64,000 nucleotides of DNA from Vulcaniibacterium tengchongense (GTDB lineage Bacteria; Pseudomonadota; Gammaproteobacteria; Xanthomonadales; Xanthomonadaceae), in contig NZ_RKQN01000001.1 in the NCBI RefSeq assembly GCF_003814555.1, positions 1,094,566-1,158,565 of the forward strand. Direction: 5' to 3'. The notes below the pieces were generated by a model that was not told where the DNA came from, searched no databases, and saw nothing but the letters and a program-made list of their open reading frames with translations. The position numbers and the translations under genes were made by a program. This document shows positions 34,660-42,367 of this stretch, piece by piece. Numbering within the stretch: the stretch's first letter is position 1; every line of letters starts with the position of its first letter.

Positions 34660-34973
34660 TGCAGCCCGCTCCCATTCCTCAATGCTGCGAATGCGGCTGC
34701 GCCCTCCGGATCGTCGAGCCTTTTACCGGTGGGGTGTCGCAGCAGGTTCGCTGCCCATCCTGCGGCGTGCAGTTACGCGTGCGACGGCTGAGCGTGATCG
34801 ACTGGCGGGTCATCACCGCCGCCGATCACGCCGGCCAGCGCTCCCGGCCGCTGCCGGCGGTGGCGCCGCCGCAGCTCAAGGCCCGCTTCTTCGAGGCCTG
34901 CCGCAGCGTGGCGCGGCTGCTCAGCTGCAGCGAAGGCGTGGAACCGGGCATGGCCGAGGTGGCGGATGACTAG
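34659..34973 (+). CDS. Zn-ribbon early protein
   Basis: Protein of 104 aa. Two cysteine pairs, CCECGC (about 9-14) and CPSCG (about 33-37), form a probable zinc ribbon; the C-terminal half is helical (KARFFEACRSVARLLSC). It sits between gam and gemA, with start and stop overlaps on both sides. No known function; nucleic-acid binding is a reasonable guess. Confidence 0.6.
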   Translation: MQPAPIPQCCECGCALRIVEPFTGGVSQQVRCPSCGVQLRVRRLSVIDWRVITAADHAGQRSRPLPAVAPPQLKARFFEACRSVARLLSCSEGVEPGMAEVADD

Positions 34974-35433
34974 GCGCATGCGAAGCCCCGTAGCCGACCG
35001 CAACCGACAGCTCGGCCGCATCCACCAGGCCAAGAAGCAACTCGGTATGGACGACGACACCTACCGGGCACTGCTCGTGCGCCTGACCGGTAAGGCCTCC
35101 TCAGCGGACATGACCGCCCAGGAGCGCAACGCCGTCCTCGCCGAGTTCGCGCGCCTTGGGTTCAAGGTTACCGAGCGCCAGGCACGCCGCCGCGTGTTCG
35201 CTGGGCGTCCGAAGTCGATCAAGGACGTGCCGATGCTACAGAAGGTGGAAGCACTGCTTGCAGACGCCAAGCGTCCCTGGTCGTACGCCCACGGCACGGC
35301 GCGCCGCATGTTCAGCGTCGCGCGCGTGGAGTGGCTCAACCACGACCAGTTGCACCGACTCGTCGCCGCTCTAGAGATCGACGCCCGTCGAAAGTCCGTC
35401 ACAAGGAGCCCCGTATGCTCTTCCGCAACCTGA
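34966..35433 (+). CDS. gemA: GemA-like protein (Mu gp16, DUF1018)
   Basis: Protein of 155 aa. The GemA pattern is clear: LGRIHQAKKQLGMDDDTYRALL, then LTGKASSADMTAQERNAVLAEFARLGF, and the C-terminal tract with RPWSYAHGTARRMF and LNHDQLHRLVAAL. Mu GemA modulates host gene expression and DNA supercoiling (reported for Mu). The end overlaps the rdgC start by 19 bp. A second ATG at 34978 is possible. Confidence 0.9.
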   Translation: MTRRMRSPVADRNRQLGRIHQAKKQLGMDDDTYRALLVRLTGKASSADMTAQERNAVLAEFARLGFKVTERQARRRVFAGRPKSIKDVPMLQKVEALLADAKRPWSYAHGTARRMFSVARVEWLNHDQLHRLVAALEIDARRKSVTRSPVCSSAT

Positions 35434-36314
35434 CCCTGTTCCGCTTCCCCACCTCGACCAAGTTCGACGACCTCGACGCCGGCCTCGACGAATGCCAGCT
35501 CAAGCCGGTCGGCCTGTTCGAGCTGTCCAGCCGCGGCTTCATCAGCCCGTTCGGGCGCGACGCCGAGGCGCTGTCGCACCGCCAGGGCGACGCGCTGTGG
35601 CTGGCGGTCGGCGGCGAGGACAAGATCCTGCCCGGCTCGGTGGTCAACGACCTGCTGCAGAAGAAGCTGGCGGAGATCGAGCAGAAGGAAGGCCGCAAGC
35701 CCGGCGGCCGCACCCGCAAGCGGATCAAGGACGAGCTGATCGCCGACCTGCTGCCGCGCGCGTTCGTGAAGCCCTCGCGCACCGACGCGCTGGTCGATCT
35801 GGGCCACGGCGTGGTCGCGGTCGACACCTCCAGCCGCAAGAGCGGCGAGAACGTGGTCAGCGAGATCCGCCGCGCGCTCGGCAGCTTCCCGGCGCTGCCG
35901 CTGAACGCCGAGGTCGCGCCGCGCGCGGTGCTGACCGGCTGGGTCGCCGGCGAGCCGCTGCCCGACGGGTTGTCGCTCGGCGACGAGTGCGAGCTGCGCG
36001 ACCCAGCGGATCGTGCCGCCCGTGTCCGAATCGACAGCATGGAGCTGAACAGCGACGAGATCGCCAAGCACCTGGAGTCGGGCAAGCAGGTCACCCGGCT
36101 GGCGCTGAACCTCGACGACCACGTCTCGTTCGTGCTCGGCGAGGACCTGATCGTGCGTAAGTTCAAGCTGCTCGACGGCGCGGTCGACGAGCTCGAGGCG
36201 ACCGAGCGTAACGACCTGCGCGCGGAGCTCGACGCGCGCTTCGTGCTCATGGCCGGCGAGTTCCGCCGCCTGTTCACGGTGCTGGAAGGCGCGCTGAAGT
36301 TGACGAGGGCGTGA
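35415..36314 (+). CDS. rdgC: RdgC, recombination-associated DNA-binding protein
   Basis: Protein of 299 aa, full length against E. coli RdgC (about 300 aa). It starts MLFRNLTLFRF and keeps GFISPFGR, ALWLAVGGEDKILPGSVVN, RKRIKDELIADLLPRAF and RRLFTVLEGALKL. RdgC forms a ring dimer on duplex DNA and limits RecA filament formation. It is usually a chromosomal gene; here it lies in the early operon next to gam and gemA. Its codon use looks closer to the flanking host genes than its neighbours do, suggesting capture from a host (visual impression). Confidence 0.92.
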   Translation: MLFRNLTLFRFPTSTKFDDLDAGLDECQLKPVGLFELSSRGFISPFGRDAEALSHRQGDALWLAVGGEDKILPGSVVNDLLQKKLAEIEQKEGRKPGGRTRKRIKDELIADLLPRAFVKPSRTDALVDLGHGVVAVDTSSRKSGENVVSEIRRALGSFPALPLNAEVAPRAVLTGWVAGEPLPDGLSLGDECELRDPADRAARVRIDSMELNSDEIAKHLESGKQVTRLALNLDDHVSFVLGEDLIVRKFKLLDGAVDELEATERNDLRAELDARFVLMAGEFRRLFTVLEGALKLTRA

Positions 36315-36925
36315 GAGGACTGATGCTCGGGACTTGCCCTCATTGCGCCTTCCAAGCCGAGATGGAGGCGTTCTTCACCGACGACGAAGGCAAGCGCCTG
36401 GCCGCGGCGGTCGCCGAGCTGCCGCCGGAGTGCGGCCGTGCGGTGCTGGCGTATCTGCGGCTGTTCAAGCCTCCGAAGACGGGACTGCGGATGGCGCGCG
36501 CGGTGAAGCTGGCGCGCGAGGTGGCCGACCTGATCGCTGCCGGCACGGTGTGCAAGGACGAGCGCACCGGCATGCGCCGCCCCGTCGCTCCGGCGATGTG
36601 GGCGCAGGGCATCGAGCAGATGCTGGCGCAGCGCGATCGGCTGAGCCTGCCGCTCGAAGGCCACGGCTACCTGCGCGCGGTGGTGTTCAGCCTGGCGGAC
36701 GCGGCCGATGCCGCCGCGGAGCGCCGGCGCGAAGCCGACGCCCGTGCCGGCCGGCACCTGTCCGCCGCCCCACCGCTGCAGGCACCGCCCGAGGACCCGC
36801 GGCAGAAGAAGCTGCAGAACGAACTGGATTGGATCCGCCAGCAGCTGGCCTACGGCCTCATGGAGCCGGAGGAGGCCGAAAAGCAGTGCGCTGCGGCACG
36901 CGTGAAGTACGGAACCGAAACGTGA
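36311..36925 (+). CDS. middle-region phage protein with CPHC motif, unknown function
   Basis: Protein of 204 aa from a GTG overlapping the rdgC stop (an ATG at 36323 is the alternative). It has CPHC near the start, then a helical region (KRLAAAVAELPPECGRAVLAYLRLFKPPKTGLRMARAVKLAREVADLI in two blocks), and a charged C-terminus (ELDWIRQQLAYGLMEPEEAEKQC). The helical block with PPKTG resembles proteins placed before mor in other Mu-like phages, possibly replication-related. Not assigned. Confidence 0.55.
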   Translation: MRGLMLGTCPHCAFQAEMEAFFTDDEGKRLAAAVAELPPECGRAVLAYLRLFKPPKTGLRMARAVKLAREVADLIAAGTVCKDERTGMRRPVAPAMWAQGIEQMLAQRDRLSLPLEGHGYLRAVVFSLADAADAAAERRREADARAGRHLSAAPPLQAPPEDPRQKKLQNELDWIRQQLAYGLMEPEEAEKQCAAARVKYGTET

Positions 36926-37341
36926 CCGAGCAGCTCGAAATGATGCCGGCGCAGACCGAGAGCGAGTCGCTCGGCCTGATCGGCCGCGACATCGGCGACG
37001 TACCGGAAGACCGCTGGGCGCAGGCTTTGGTCGATATGGTCCGCGTGCAGGAGGCCGTGTACCTGCGCCAGGGTCGCGGCGAATACGAGGCGTTCGTGCT
37101 CGCGCGCGACGGCGTGCTGGCGTTGGCCGAGTACTTCGGCGCCCGTATGTGGTACCTGCCCCGCGGCGATCGGCTGCGCACGGCCCTGCGCGATGCGGAA
37201 ATCTACCGCCAGGCCAAGCGCGGCAACATCCGCCAGCTGGCCGACGAACACCGATTGAGCGAGCAGCAGGTCTATCGGATCATTCGCCAGCAGCGCGCGC
37301 TGCATTTGAACAAAATTCAGGGCCGACTATTCGACGACTAA
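36922..37341 (+). CDS. mor: Mor/C-type transcription activator
   Basis: Protein of 139 aa (GTG at 36922, coupled to the previous stop). It matches the Mor family: an N-terminal dimerisation part (DRWAQALVDMVRVQEAVYLRQGRGEYEAFVLARDG, split by a loop) and a C-terminal helix-turn-helix (AEIYRQAKRGNIRQLADEHRLSEQQVYRII). In Mu, Mor activates the middle promoter and its paralog C the late promoters. Only one such protein is visible here and it sits directly before the first late-type palindrome, so it may activate the late genes itself (inference). Confidence 0.88.
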   Translation: MTEQLEMMPAQTESESLGLIGRDIGDVPEDRWAQALVDMVRVQEAVYLRQGRGEYEAFVLARDGVLALAEYFGARMWYLPRGDRLRTALRDAEIYRQAKRGNIRQLADEHRLSEQQVYRIIRQQRALHLNKIQGRLFDD

Positions 37342-37353
37342 CAAGGGGGGAAG

Positions 37354-37674
37354 GTGAAAAGGATCATCGCTTTGGTGCCGCTGCTTTGCGCATTAGCTTG
37401 GGTTTCCGGTTGCGATAGCTCATCCGGGGCGGACGCCGTCTTGGCGTGCCAAGAAGCCATCCGCATGGCGGCAAAGAATCCCAGCAGCGCTGAGATTCCG
37501 TACGTCGCACCGCGTTGCTATCCAGCTGAGGAACTCTGCAGCGTGCGATGGGATCACGGTGACGGACTCCGCCTGCAGAATGGCTTTGGCGCAATGATCG
37601 ACACTACTGCGATCTGCATCGTCAAGCGCGGCGCGGTCACTGGCCTCGATCTGGACGGAAAGTCGATTCTCTGA
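37354..37674 (+). CDS. small putative lipoprotein
   Basis: Protein of 106 aa from a GTG with AAGGGGGGAAG upstream. Basic N-terminus (MKRI), hydrophobic core and lipobox VSGC (cysteine about residue 20) indicate a lipoprotein. The mature part has three further cysteines (VLACQEA, PRCYP, ELCSV and a later ICIV) and no known domain. It lies last before the terminator, so it is a separable cargo-like gene; an envelope or exclusion role is only a guess. Confidence 0.6.
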   Translation: MKRIIALVPLLCALAWVSGCDSSSGADAVLACQEAIRMAAKNPSSAEIPYVAPRCYPAEELCSVRWDHGDGLRLQNGFGAMIDTTAICIVKRGAVTGLDLDGKSIL

Positions 37675-37694
37675 GCTGTCCATCCGCAGATACG

Positions 37695-37722
37695 AAGCCC
37701 CGCCTCCGAGCGGGGCTTTTTC
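37695..37722 (+). terminator. rho-independent terminator ending the early/middle unit
   Basis: AAGCCCCGC (37695-37703), loop CTCCGA-like, GCGGGGCTT (37710-37718) and TTTTTC. It directly abuts the late palindrome at 37723. Confidence 0.9.
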
Positions 37723-37738
37723 ATTAGCGCGCGTTAAT
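37723..37738. promoter_or_regulatory. late-activator site 1 (before lysis genes), predicted
   Basis: ATTAGCGCGCGTTAAT, one mismatch from the perfect 16-bp palindrome found at 45973 and 50630. It is followed by CC in all three copies and lies 163 bp before the holin ATG. Position corresponds to the Mu lys promoter. Confidence 0.6.
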
Positions 37739-37900
37739 CCAGCCGCTTCCTCGCGCGCGCGCATCCTGTTCGCGCAAGGGGATGCTGCTGAGTTGACGCG
37801 GCAAGGCGTGTCCCACGTGCCCCCTGCAAGGCCGATCGGCCTCCCTCCGGCTGACGGCGGCTCCCCCTGGCCGCCGTCGGCCCTCTTCGCAGGACTGGAC

Positions 37901-38212
37901 ATGCACACGCTCAAGAAACTCTTCATCCGTGCAAGCGAGCAGCTGGATCGCATCGGCAACGTGTGGTTGTGGGCGCTGATCAGCCTCGTGCTGCTCGCGC
38001 TGGTCGTGCCGCTGAACCCCGCCAAGCTCGGCGCCTATCTGTGGGCAATCAGCAAGATCAGCGGCGCGGCGTCCGTCGGTTACGGCGTGGACTGGGCCGC
38101 GTTCCGCGGAGCCGACCCGCGCTACCTTGACGGCATCGAGAAGGCGATGGCGCAGACGCGCCGCGCCACCCTGGTGGCCGCCGCCATGATCGCCGCGGGG
38201 CTTATCGGATGA
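37901..38212 (+). CDS. putative phage holin
   Basis: Protein of 103 aa (ATG at 37901 with AGGA upstream). Membrane helices at about 20-40 (VWLWALISLVLLALVV) and 87-103, with an intervening GYGVDW stretch. It resembles the putative-holin family of B3/DMS3-like phages. It would make inner-membrane holes to trigger lysis. Context is decisive: the transglycosylase start overlaps its stop (ATGA). Confidence 0.75.
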   Translation: MHTLKKLFIRASEQLDRIGNVWLWALISLVLLALVVPLNPAKLGAYLWAISKISGAASVGYGVDWAAFRGADPRYLDGIEKAMAQTRRATLVAAAMIAAGLIG

Positions 38213-38895
38213 GCCGGCTCGATGTGCCTCGCCGCCTGCAGCGCACGGCGCGCGCGATCGCGATCGTCGGGCTGCTGCTGACCGCTGCGGTGGTTCTCGG
38301 CCTCCTGTGCGGGCAGGTCCGCGCACAAGTCCGCATCCCTGAGGCGTCCGCACTGTACCGCCACCGCGTCGAGCAGGCTGCGGCTGATGTCTGGGGCGTG
38401 GACGCGTCGCCCGCGCGCCTGGCCGCACAGCTGCACCTTGAGAGCGGTTGGCGCCCCAACGCGCGCTCGCCCGTCGGCGCGCAGGGGCTCGCGCAGTTCA
38501 TGCCGGCGACGGCCAAGTGGATTGCGCAGGCGTTCCCGGAGCGCTTAGGCCAGTTCGATCCGTGGGACCCGCACCAGGCAGCGCTTGCGGCAGCGATCTA
38601 CGATAAGTGGCTGCTCGACCGCGTCCAGCCCATCGGCTGGACGCCGCTGAGCGCGTGCAGCCGCTGGAACTTCGCCTTGCGCGGCTACAACGGCGGCGAA
38701 ACCTGGGTGCTGCGCGAGCGCGGCTTGGCCATCGCCGGCCGCGCCGACGCGAACGACTGGCGCGCGGTCGAACGCTTCCGTGCGCGCTCGGCGTCGGCGC
38801 ACCGCGAGAACGTGCAGTACCCGCGCCGCATCCTGCTCATGCTGGAGCCGGCTTACATCGCCGCCGGATGGCCCGGCAAGGCGGTATGCCCGTGA
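38209..38895 (+). CDS. endolysin, lytic transglycosylase type
   Basis: Protein of 228 aa. An N-terminal hydrophobic segment (about 16-36) followed by Ala looks like a signal-anchor-release or cleavable signal. The SLT domain follows: LHLESGWRPNARSPVGAQGLAQFMPATAKW holds the catalytic Glu (first motif), and RGYNGG the third motif. It cleaves the MurNAc-GlcNAc bond of peptidoglycan. A secreted form means the holin may only need to depolarise the membrane (inference). Confidence 0.88.
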   Translation: MSRLDVPRRLQRTARAIAIVGLLLTAAVVLGLLCGQVRAQVRIPEASALYRHRVEQAAADVWGVDASPARLAAQLHLESGWRPNARSPVGAQGLAQFMPATAKWIAQAFPERLGQFDPWDPHQAALAAAIYDKWLLDRVQPIGWTPLSACSRWNFALRGYNGGETWVLRERGLAIAGRADANDWRAVERFRARSASAHRENVQYPRRILLMLEPAYIAAGWPGKAVCP

Positions 38896-39572
38896 GCGGC
38901 TGGACGCCCCTGCCCGGCGTGCGCGTGGTCGCCCACGCCAAGGCGGTGCTGTACGCGATCGCAGCGTGCGCGGCGTGCCTCGCGCTCGGCCTCGGCGCCG
39001 GCGTGTGGGCCGGCATGGAATGGCAGCAGGGCCACCAGGCGCAGCGGGATAGTCAGACGCTCGCGGCCGAGCTGGCGCAGACCCGCGCGTTGCTGCACGA
39101 CGCCCAGGGCGCCGCAGCGCAGATTTCGCGCGATACCCAGGCGGCGGCCGCCGCCCTCAACGCCCATTCGAAGGGACTGCACGATGACATCGATCGCAAC
39201 CGCCGCGCCGCGGCCTCGGCCAGCGCGCTGCTGGCAGCGGCCGCTGCTCGCAACCCTGGCCTGGCTGCTATGCATGCCGACACTGAGCTCGTGCGCGCGT
39301 GGAACGCGGCCAACGCCGGCGATCCCGCCCGAGCTGTTGGCGCTGGTCAACCCGATCCCGCCGATCGGGGCGGACCTGACCTCACCGTGCCCGGCGGAGC
39401 TGCCGCCGGTGGTCGACCGCAGCCTGCTGGGCCTGGCGCGCAACCATCTAGCCAGCGCGGCGCTGTACCACGACTGCAAGGACAGCAAGGCCCGTCTGGC
39501 CGCCGCCGCCCGCGAGCGCGAGCGCATCGAGGCGGAGCGCATCGAGCGCGCGCGGCAAGCGCTGGAGCGTGA
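38886..39572 (+). CDS. inner-membrane spanin (Rz-like)
   Basis: Protein of up to 228 aa starting at 38886 (GTG at 38892 overlaps the lysin stop and is an alternative). One N-terminal membrane helix (about 20-42) is followed by a periplasmic coiled coil (about 48-120). From about residue 130 the sequence becomes Pro/Gly/Ala low-complexity, because the same DNA encodes the o-spanin in another frame. Spanins fuse the two membranes at the end of lysis. Confidence 0.75.
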   Translation: MPVSGWTPLPGVRVVAHAKAVLYAIAACAACLALGLGAGVWAGMEWQQGHQAQRDSQTLAAELAQTRALLHDAQGAAAQISRDTQAAAAALNAHSKGLHDDIDRNRRAAASASALLAAAAARNPGLAAMHADTELVRAWNAANAGDPARAVGAGQPDPADRGGPDLTVPGGAAAGGRPQPAGPGAQPSSQRGAVPRLQGQQGPSGRRRPRARAHRGGAHRARAASAGA

Positions 39573-39585
39573 GCGTGGCTATTGA
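39184..39585 (+). CDS. outer-membrane spanin lipoprotein (Rz1-like), nested in Rz
   Basis: Protein of 133 aa read in the +1 frame inside the Rz gene and ending 13 bp beyond it. The signal peptide ends in the lipobox TLSSC (cysteine about 37). The mature part shows the Rz1 pattern SPCPAELPPVV...LGLARNHLASAALYHDC, then a charged coiled coil. It would be anchored in the outer membrane and pair with Rz. The long signal region implies that the true start could be further in. Confidence 0.78.
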   Translation: MTSIATAAPRPRPARCWQRPLLATLAWLLCMPTLSSCARGTRPTPAIPPELLALVNPIPPIGADLTSPCPAELPPVVDRSLLGLARNHLASAALYHDCKDSKARLAAAARERERIEAERIERARQALERERGY

Positions 39586-39844
39586 CGCGACCGCCCCGTA
39601 CGCGCTGCTGCTGGTACTGCTGCTGCTCGCGACAGGGAACCTTAGCGTGGGCCTGCTGCTGTGGTGGCGACAGAACGGCATCGCGGTGCGCGTCGCCAAG
39701 CTCGAAGCGTTCCGCGAAGCTGGCCTGACCCATGCGGAGATCCGCGAAATCTACGAGCGCCTCTCGTCGATCGAGGGGCAAATCGGAACCACGAATCGGC
39801 TGATGCAAACGATGCAGGAGCACCTGCTGGAGAACGATCGATGA
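39569..39844 (+). CDS. DUF2730 family protein (Mu gp25-like)
   Basis: Protein of 91 aa from a GTG at 39569. One N-terminal membrane helix (about 10-33), then an amphipathic coiled coil (VRVAKLEAFREAGLTHAEIREIYERLSSIEGQI in two segments). This is the layout of DUF2730 proteins located between lysis and packaging genes of Mu-like phages. Function unknown. Overlaps both neighbours. Confidence 0.75.
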   Translation: MSVAIDATAPYALLLVLLLLATGNLSVGLLLWWRQNGIAVRVAKLEAFREAGLTHAEIREIYERLSSIEGQIGTTNRLMQTMQEHLLENDR

Positions 39845-40140
39845 AGACCTTCGCCGAACGCCTGCGCGAAGACCGCCGCTTGGTGCTGCTGCGCATCCTG
39901 TCGGAGCAGAAGGGCTATTTCGCCAACAGCTCGCAGCTGCATGCTGGCCTGCACTTCCTGGGTGTTGCTGCGGACCGCGACGACGTGCACACGGACCTGC
40001 ATTGGCTCGCCGACCAGGGCCTGATGACCCTCAGCCAGCCCGTGCCCGGCGTCGACGTGGCGACCCTCACCACCCGTGGGCTCAGTGTCGCCCAGGGCTA
40101 CACGCTGGTGCCGGGCGTGAGCCGGCCGAGCCCGAAGTAA
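39841..40140 (+). CDS. VpaChn25_0724-type phage protein (Mu gp26-like)
   Basis: Protein of 99 aa. The pattern MKTFAERLREDRRLVLLRIL, then DVHTDLHWLADQGLMTL, ATLTTRG and the ending VPGVSRPSPK matches this conserved Mu-like family. The fold looks like a winged helix. It always lies just before the small-terminase-like gene; exact role unknown. Confidence 0.82.
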   Translation: MKTFAERLREDRRLVLLRILSEQKGYFANSSQLHAGLHFLGVAADRDDVHTDLHWLADQGLMTLSQPVPGVDVATLTTRGLSVAQGYTLVPGVSRPSPK

Positions 40141-40706
40141 TGGCTCGCAAGCGCCGCGCCAAGTCCACGATCTCTCGCCTGCCGTCGGAGCAGCGCGAGT
40201 ACATCGAGAGCCTGCTCCGCGAAGGCCGCCTGACACTGGACGAGATGATCGCGGACCTGCAGGCCCGCTTCCCGGGCCAGCCTGCCGCCGAGGTCTCGCG
40301 GTCGGCGCTGCACCGCTACGACCAGGGCTTGGCCGAACTGACCGAGCGCATGCGCGAGATCGACCGCGCCGCGCAGGCGCTGGTCGGCGAGTTTGGCGAC
40401 AGCCTAGGCGAGAAAGCGAGCACGCTGCTGACGAACGCGGTGATCACGCTTGCCACGGACGCCTCGCTCAAGCTGCAGAGCGCCGAAGAGATCAGCGTGG
40501 ACGACGTGCGCAAGCTGGCGCGCGCTGCGAAAGATGCGATCGACACCAAGCGCGTCGACGTGAATGTGCGCCGCGCGATCGCGGCGGAGGCACAGGCGGC
40601 GCTGTTGCGCGAGCAGCAGGCCAAGCTCGACAAGGTGGTCAAGACGGGTGGCCTGTCCGCGGAGAGCGCCGCCGAGTTCCGCAAGAAGATTCTGGGGGTT
40701 GGCTGA
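40140..40706 (+). CDS. small terminase-like protein (DUF3486, Mu gp27)
   Basis: Protein of 188 aa. Helix-turn-helix N-terminus (RLPSEQREYIESLLREGRLTLDEMIADLQ, split by a turn) with SALHRY, then a long helical C-terminal region, as in DUF3486. It is thought to recognise phage DNA for packaging. Shares one base with the previous stop and with the next start. Confidence 0.87.
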   Translation: MARKRRAKSTISRLPSEQREYIESLLREGRLTLDEMIADLQARFPGQPAAEVSRSALHRYDQGLAELTERMREIDRAAQALVGEFGDSLGEKASTLLTNAVITLATDASLKLQSAEEISVDDVRKLARAAKDAIDTKRVDVNVRRAIAAEAQAALLREQQAKLDKVVKTGGLSAESAAEFRKKILGVG

Positions 40707-42367
40707 TGGTCGTAGCCCCGGCCAAGCCTGGGAAGCGCGGCGGCTCGGCGGCCAAGCCGCAGCGGCGCCCGCTGGTCGAGGCGCTGGTCAAGGATTCCGG
40801 CGACCTGCTGCGGCAGGAACTGCCGGCCTCGCTCGCACGCGAGGTCAACCAAGCCATCGACGCGGTACTGCTGAAGTACCAGCAGGAATGGATCGCCGAC
40901 GACAGCGACCTGAAGGTCGCCGAGAAGAGCCGCCGTATCGGCCTCACCTGGGCCGAAGCCGCCGACAACGTCCTGATCGCCTCAAAGTCCCGACAGGCCG
41001 GCGGGATGAACGTGTACTACATCGGTTACAACATGGACATGGCTATCGAATACATCGAGGCCTGTGCGATGTGGGCGCGCGTGTTCAATGAGGCGGCGTC
41101 GGAGGTGGAGGAAGGCGAAGAGGTCTTCAAGGACAGCGACGACGAGAAGGCGATCAAGACCTACACGATCCGGTTTGCCAGCGGCTTCCGCATCGTCGCG
41201 CTGTCCTCTCGGCCCGCCAACTTGCGCGGCAAGCAAGGCGTGGTGGTGATTGACGAGGCCGCGTTCCACGGCGCCCTGGACGAACTGCTGAAAGCGGCGC
41301 TGGCGCTGTTGATCTGGGGCGGCAAGGTACGTGTGATCAGCACTCATGACGGCGACCAGAACCCCTTCAACGAGCTGGTGAACGAGATTCGCTCGGGCAA
41401 GCGCAAGGGTGCGGTGCACCGGATCACGTTCCGCGATGCCGTCGAGCAGGGCTTATTCGGCCGCGTGTGCATGCGCAAGGGCGTGTCGTGGGACGCTGAG
41501 GCCCAGGCCAAGTGGATCGCGGACGTGTACGCCTTCTACGGCGACGCAGCCGAGGAGGAGCTCGACGTCGTGCCAAGCCAGGGCTCGGGCGCGTGGCTCA
41601 CCACTTCGCTGATCGAAGCGCGGATGCAGGACACGCCCGTGCTGCGCTACAGCTGCCCCGCCGGCTTCGAGCGCGAGCCGGACGACCATCGGCATGAGGT
41701 CATCCAAGACTGGCTGGACGAGCACGTCGCACCACTGCTGCAGGCGCTCGATCCGGATCTGGAAAGCGTGTTCGGCCAGGACTTCGGCCGCAGCGGCGAC
41801 CTCACGGTAATGGTGCCGGCGCAGATCGAGCAGACCCTGCGCCGGCGAGTGCCGTTCATCCTGGAGCTGCGGAACATGCCGCACCGGCAGCAGGAGCAGA
41901 TCGCAACGTTCGTGATCGGACGCCTGCCCCGGTTCCGCAAGGCGGCCCTCGACGCCCGCGGCAACGGCCATGCGGTGAGCGAGTTCTTGGCGCAGAAATT
42001 CGGGTTCGAACGCATCGAGCTGGTGATGCTGACCGAGGGCTGGTACCGCGAGCAGATGCCGCCGCTCAAACAGGCATTCGAAGACGACACGATCGCGCTG
42101 CCGCGCGACAAGGACGTGCTCGCCGACCTACGCGCGATCAAGGTGATCAAGGGCGTGGCGCGCGTGCCCGACAAGAAGACCGCGGGCAAGGACGGCGGGC
42201 AGCGGCACGGCGACGCCGGCGTCGCGATCGCGCTCATGCATTACGCGAGCCTGGCCGAGGTCGAGGTGATCGATTACCACCGCGTCACGCCGCATGGCGC
42301 ACGCGAAGACTGCAGCCCCGAGACCGGGCGCGGCGCGGGTTGGCGCAACACAAAAGGCATCTGGTGA
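40706..42367 (+). CDS. large terminase (Mu gp28 family)
   Basis: Protein of 553 aa. The ATPase half shows the Mu-type Walker A-like SRRIGLTW (about 76) and Walker B VVVIDEAAF (about 178); the RNase H-like nuclease half begins GQDFGRSGD (first metal Asp) and includes LDARGNG with a second acidic residue. It powers headful packaging from integrated copies. Length normal; ATG shares a base with the DUF3486 stop. Confidence 0.92.
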   Translation: MVVAPAKPGKRGGSAAKPQRRPLVEALVKDSGDLLRQELPASLAREVNQAIDAVLLKYQQEWIADDSDLKVAEKSRRIGLTWAEAADNVLIASKSRQAGGMNVYYIGYNMDMAIEYIEACAMWARVFNEAASEVEEGEEVFKDSDDEKAIKTYTIRFASGFRIVALSSRPANLRGKQGVVVIDEAAFHGALDELLKAALALLIWGGKVRVISTHDGDQNPFNELVNEIRSGKRKGAVHRITFRDAVEQGLFGRVCMRKGVSWDAEAQAKWIADVYAFYGDAAEEELDVVPSQGSGAWLTTSLIEARMQDTPVLRYSCPAGFEREPDDHRHEVIQDWLDEHVAPLLQALDPDLESVFGQDFGRSGDLTVMVPAQIEQTLRRRVPFILELRNMPHRQQEQIATFVIGRLPRFRKAALDARGNGHAVSEFLAQKFGFERIELVMLTEGWYREQMPPLKQAFEDDTIALPRDKDVLADLRAIKVIKGVARVPDKKTAGKDGGQRHGDAGVAIALMHYASLAEVEVIDYHRVTPHGAREDCSPETGRGAGWRNTKGIW

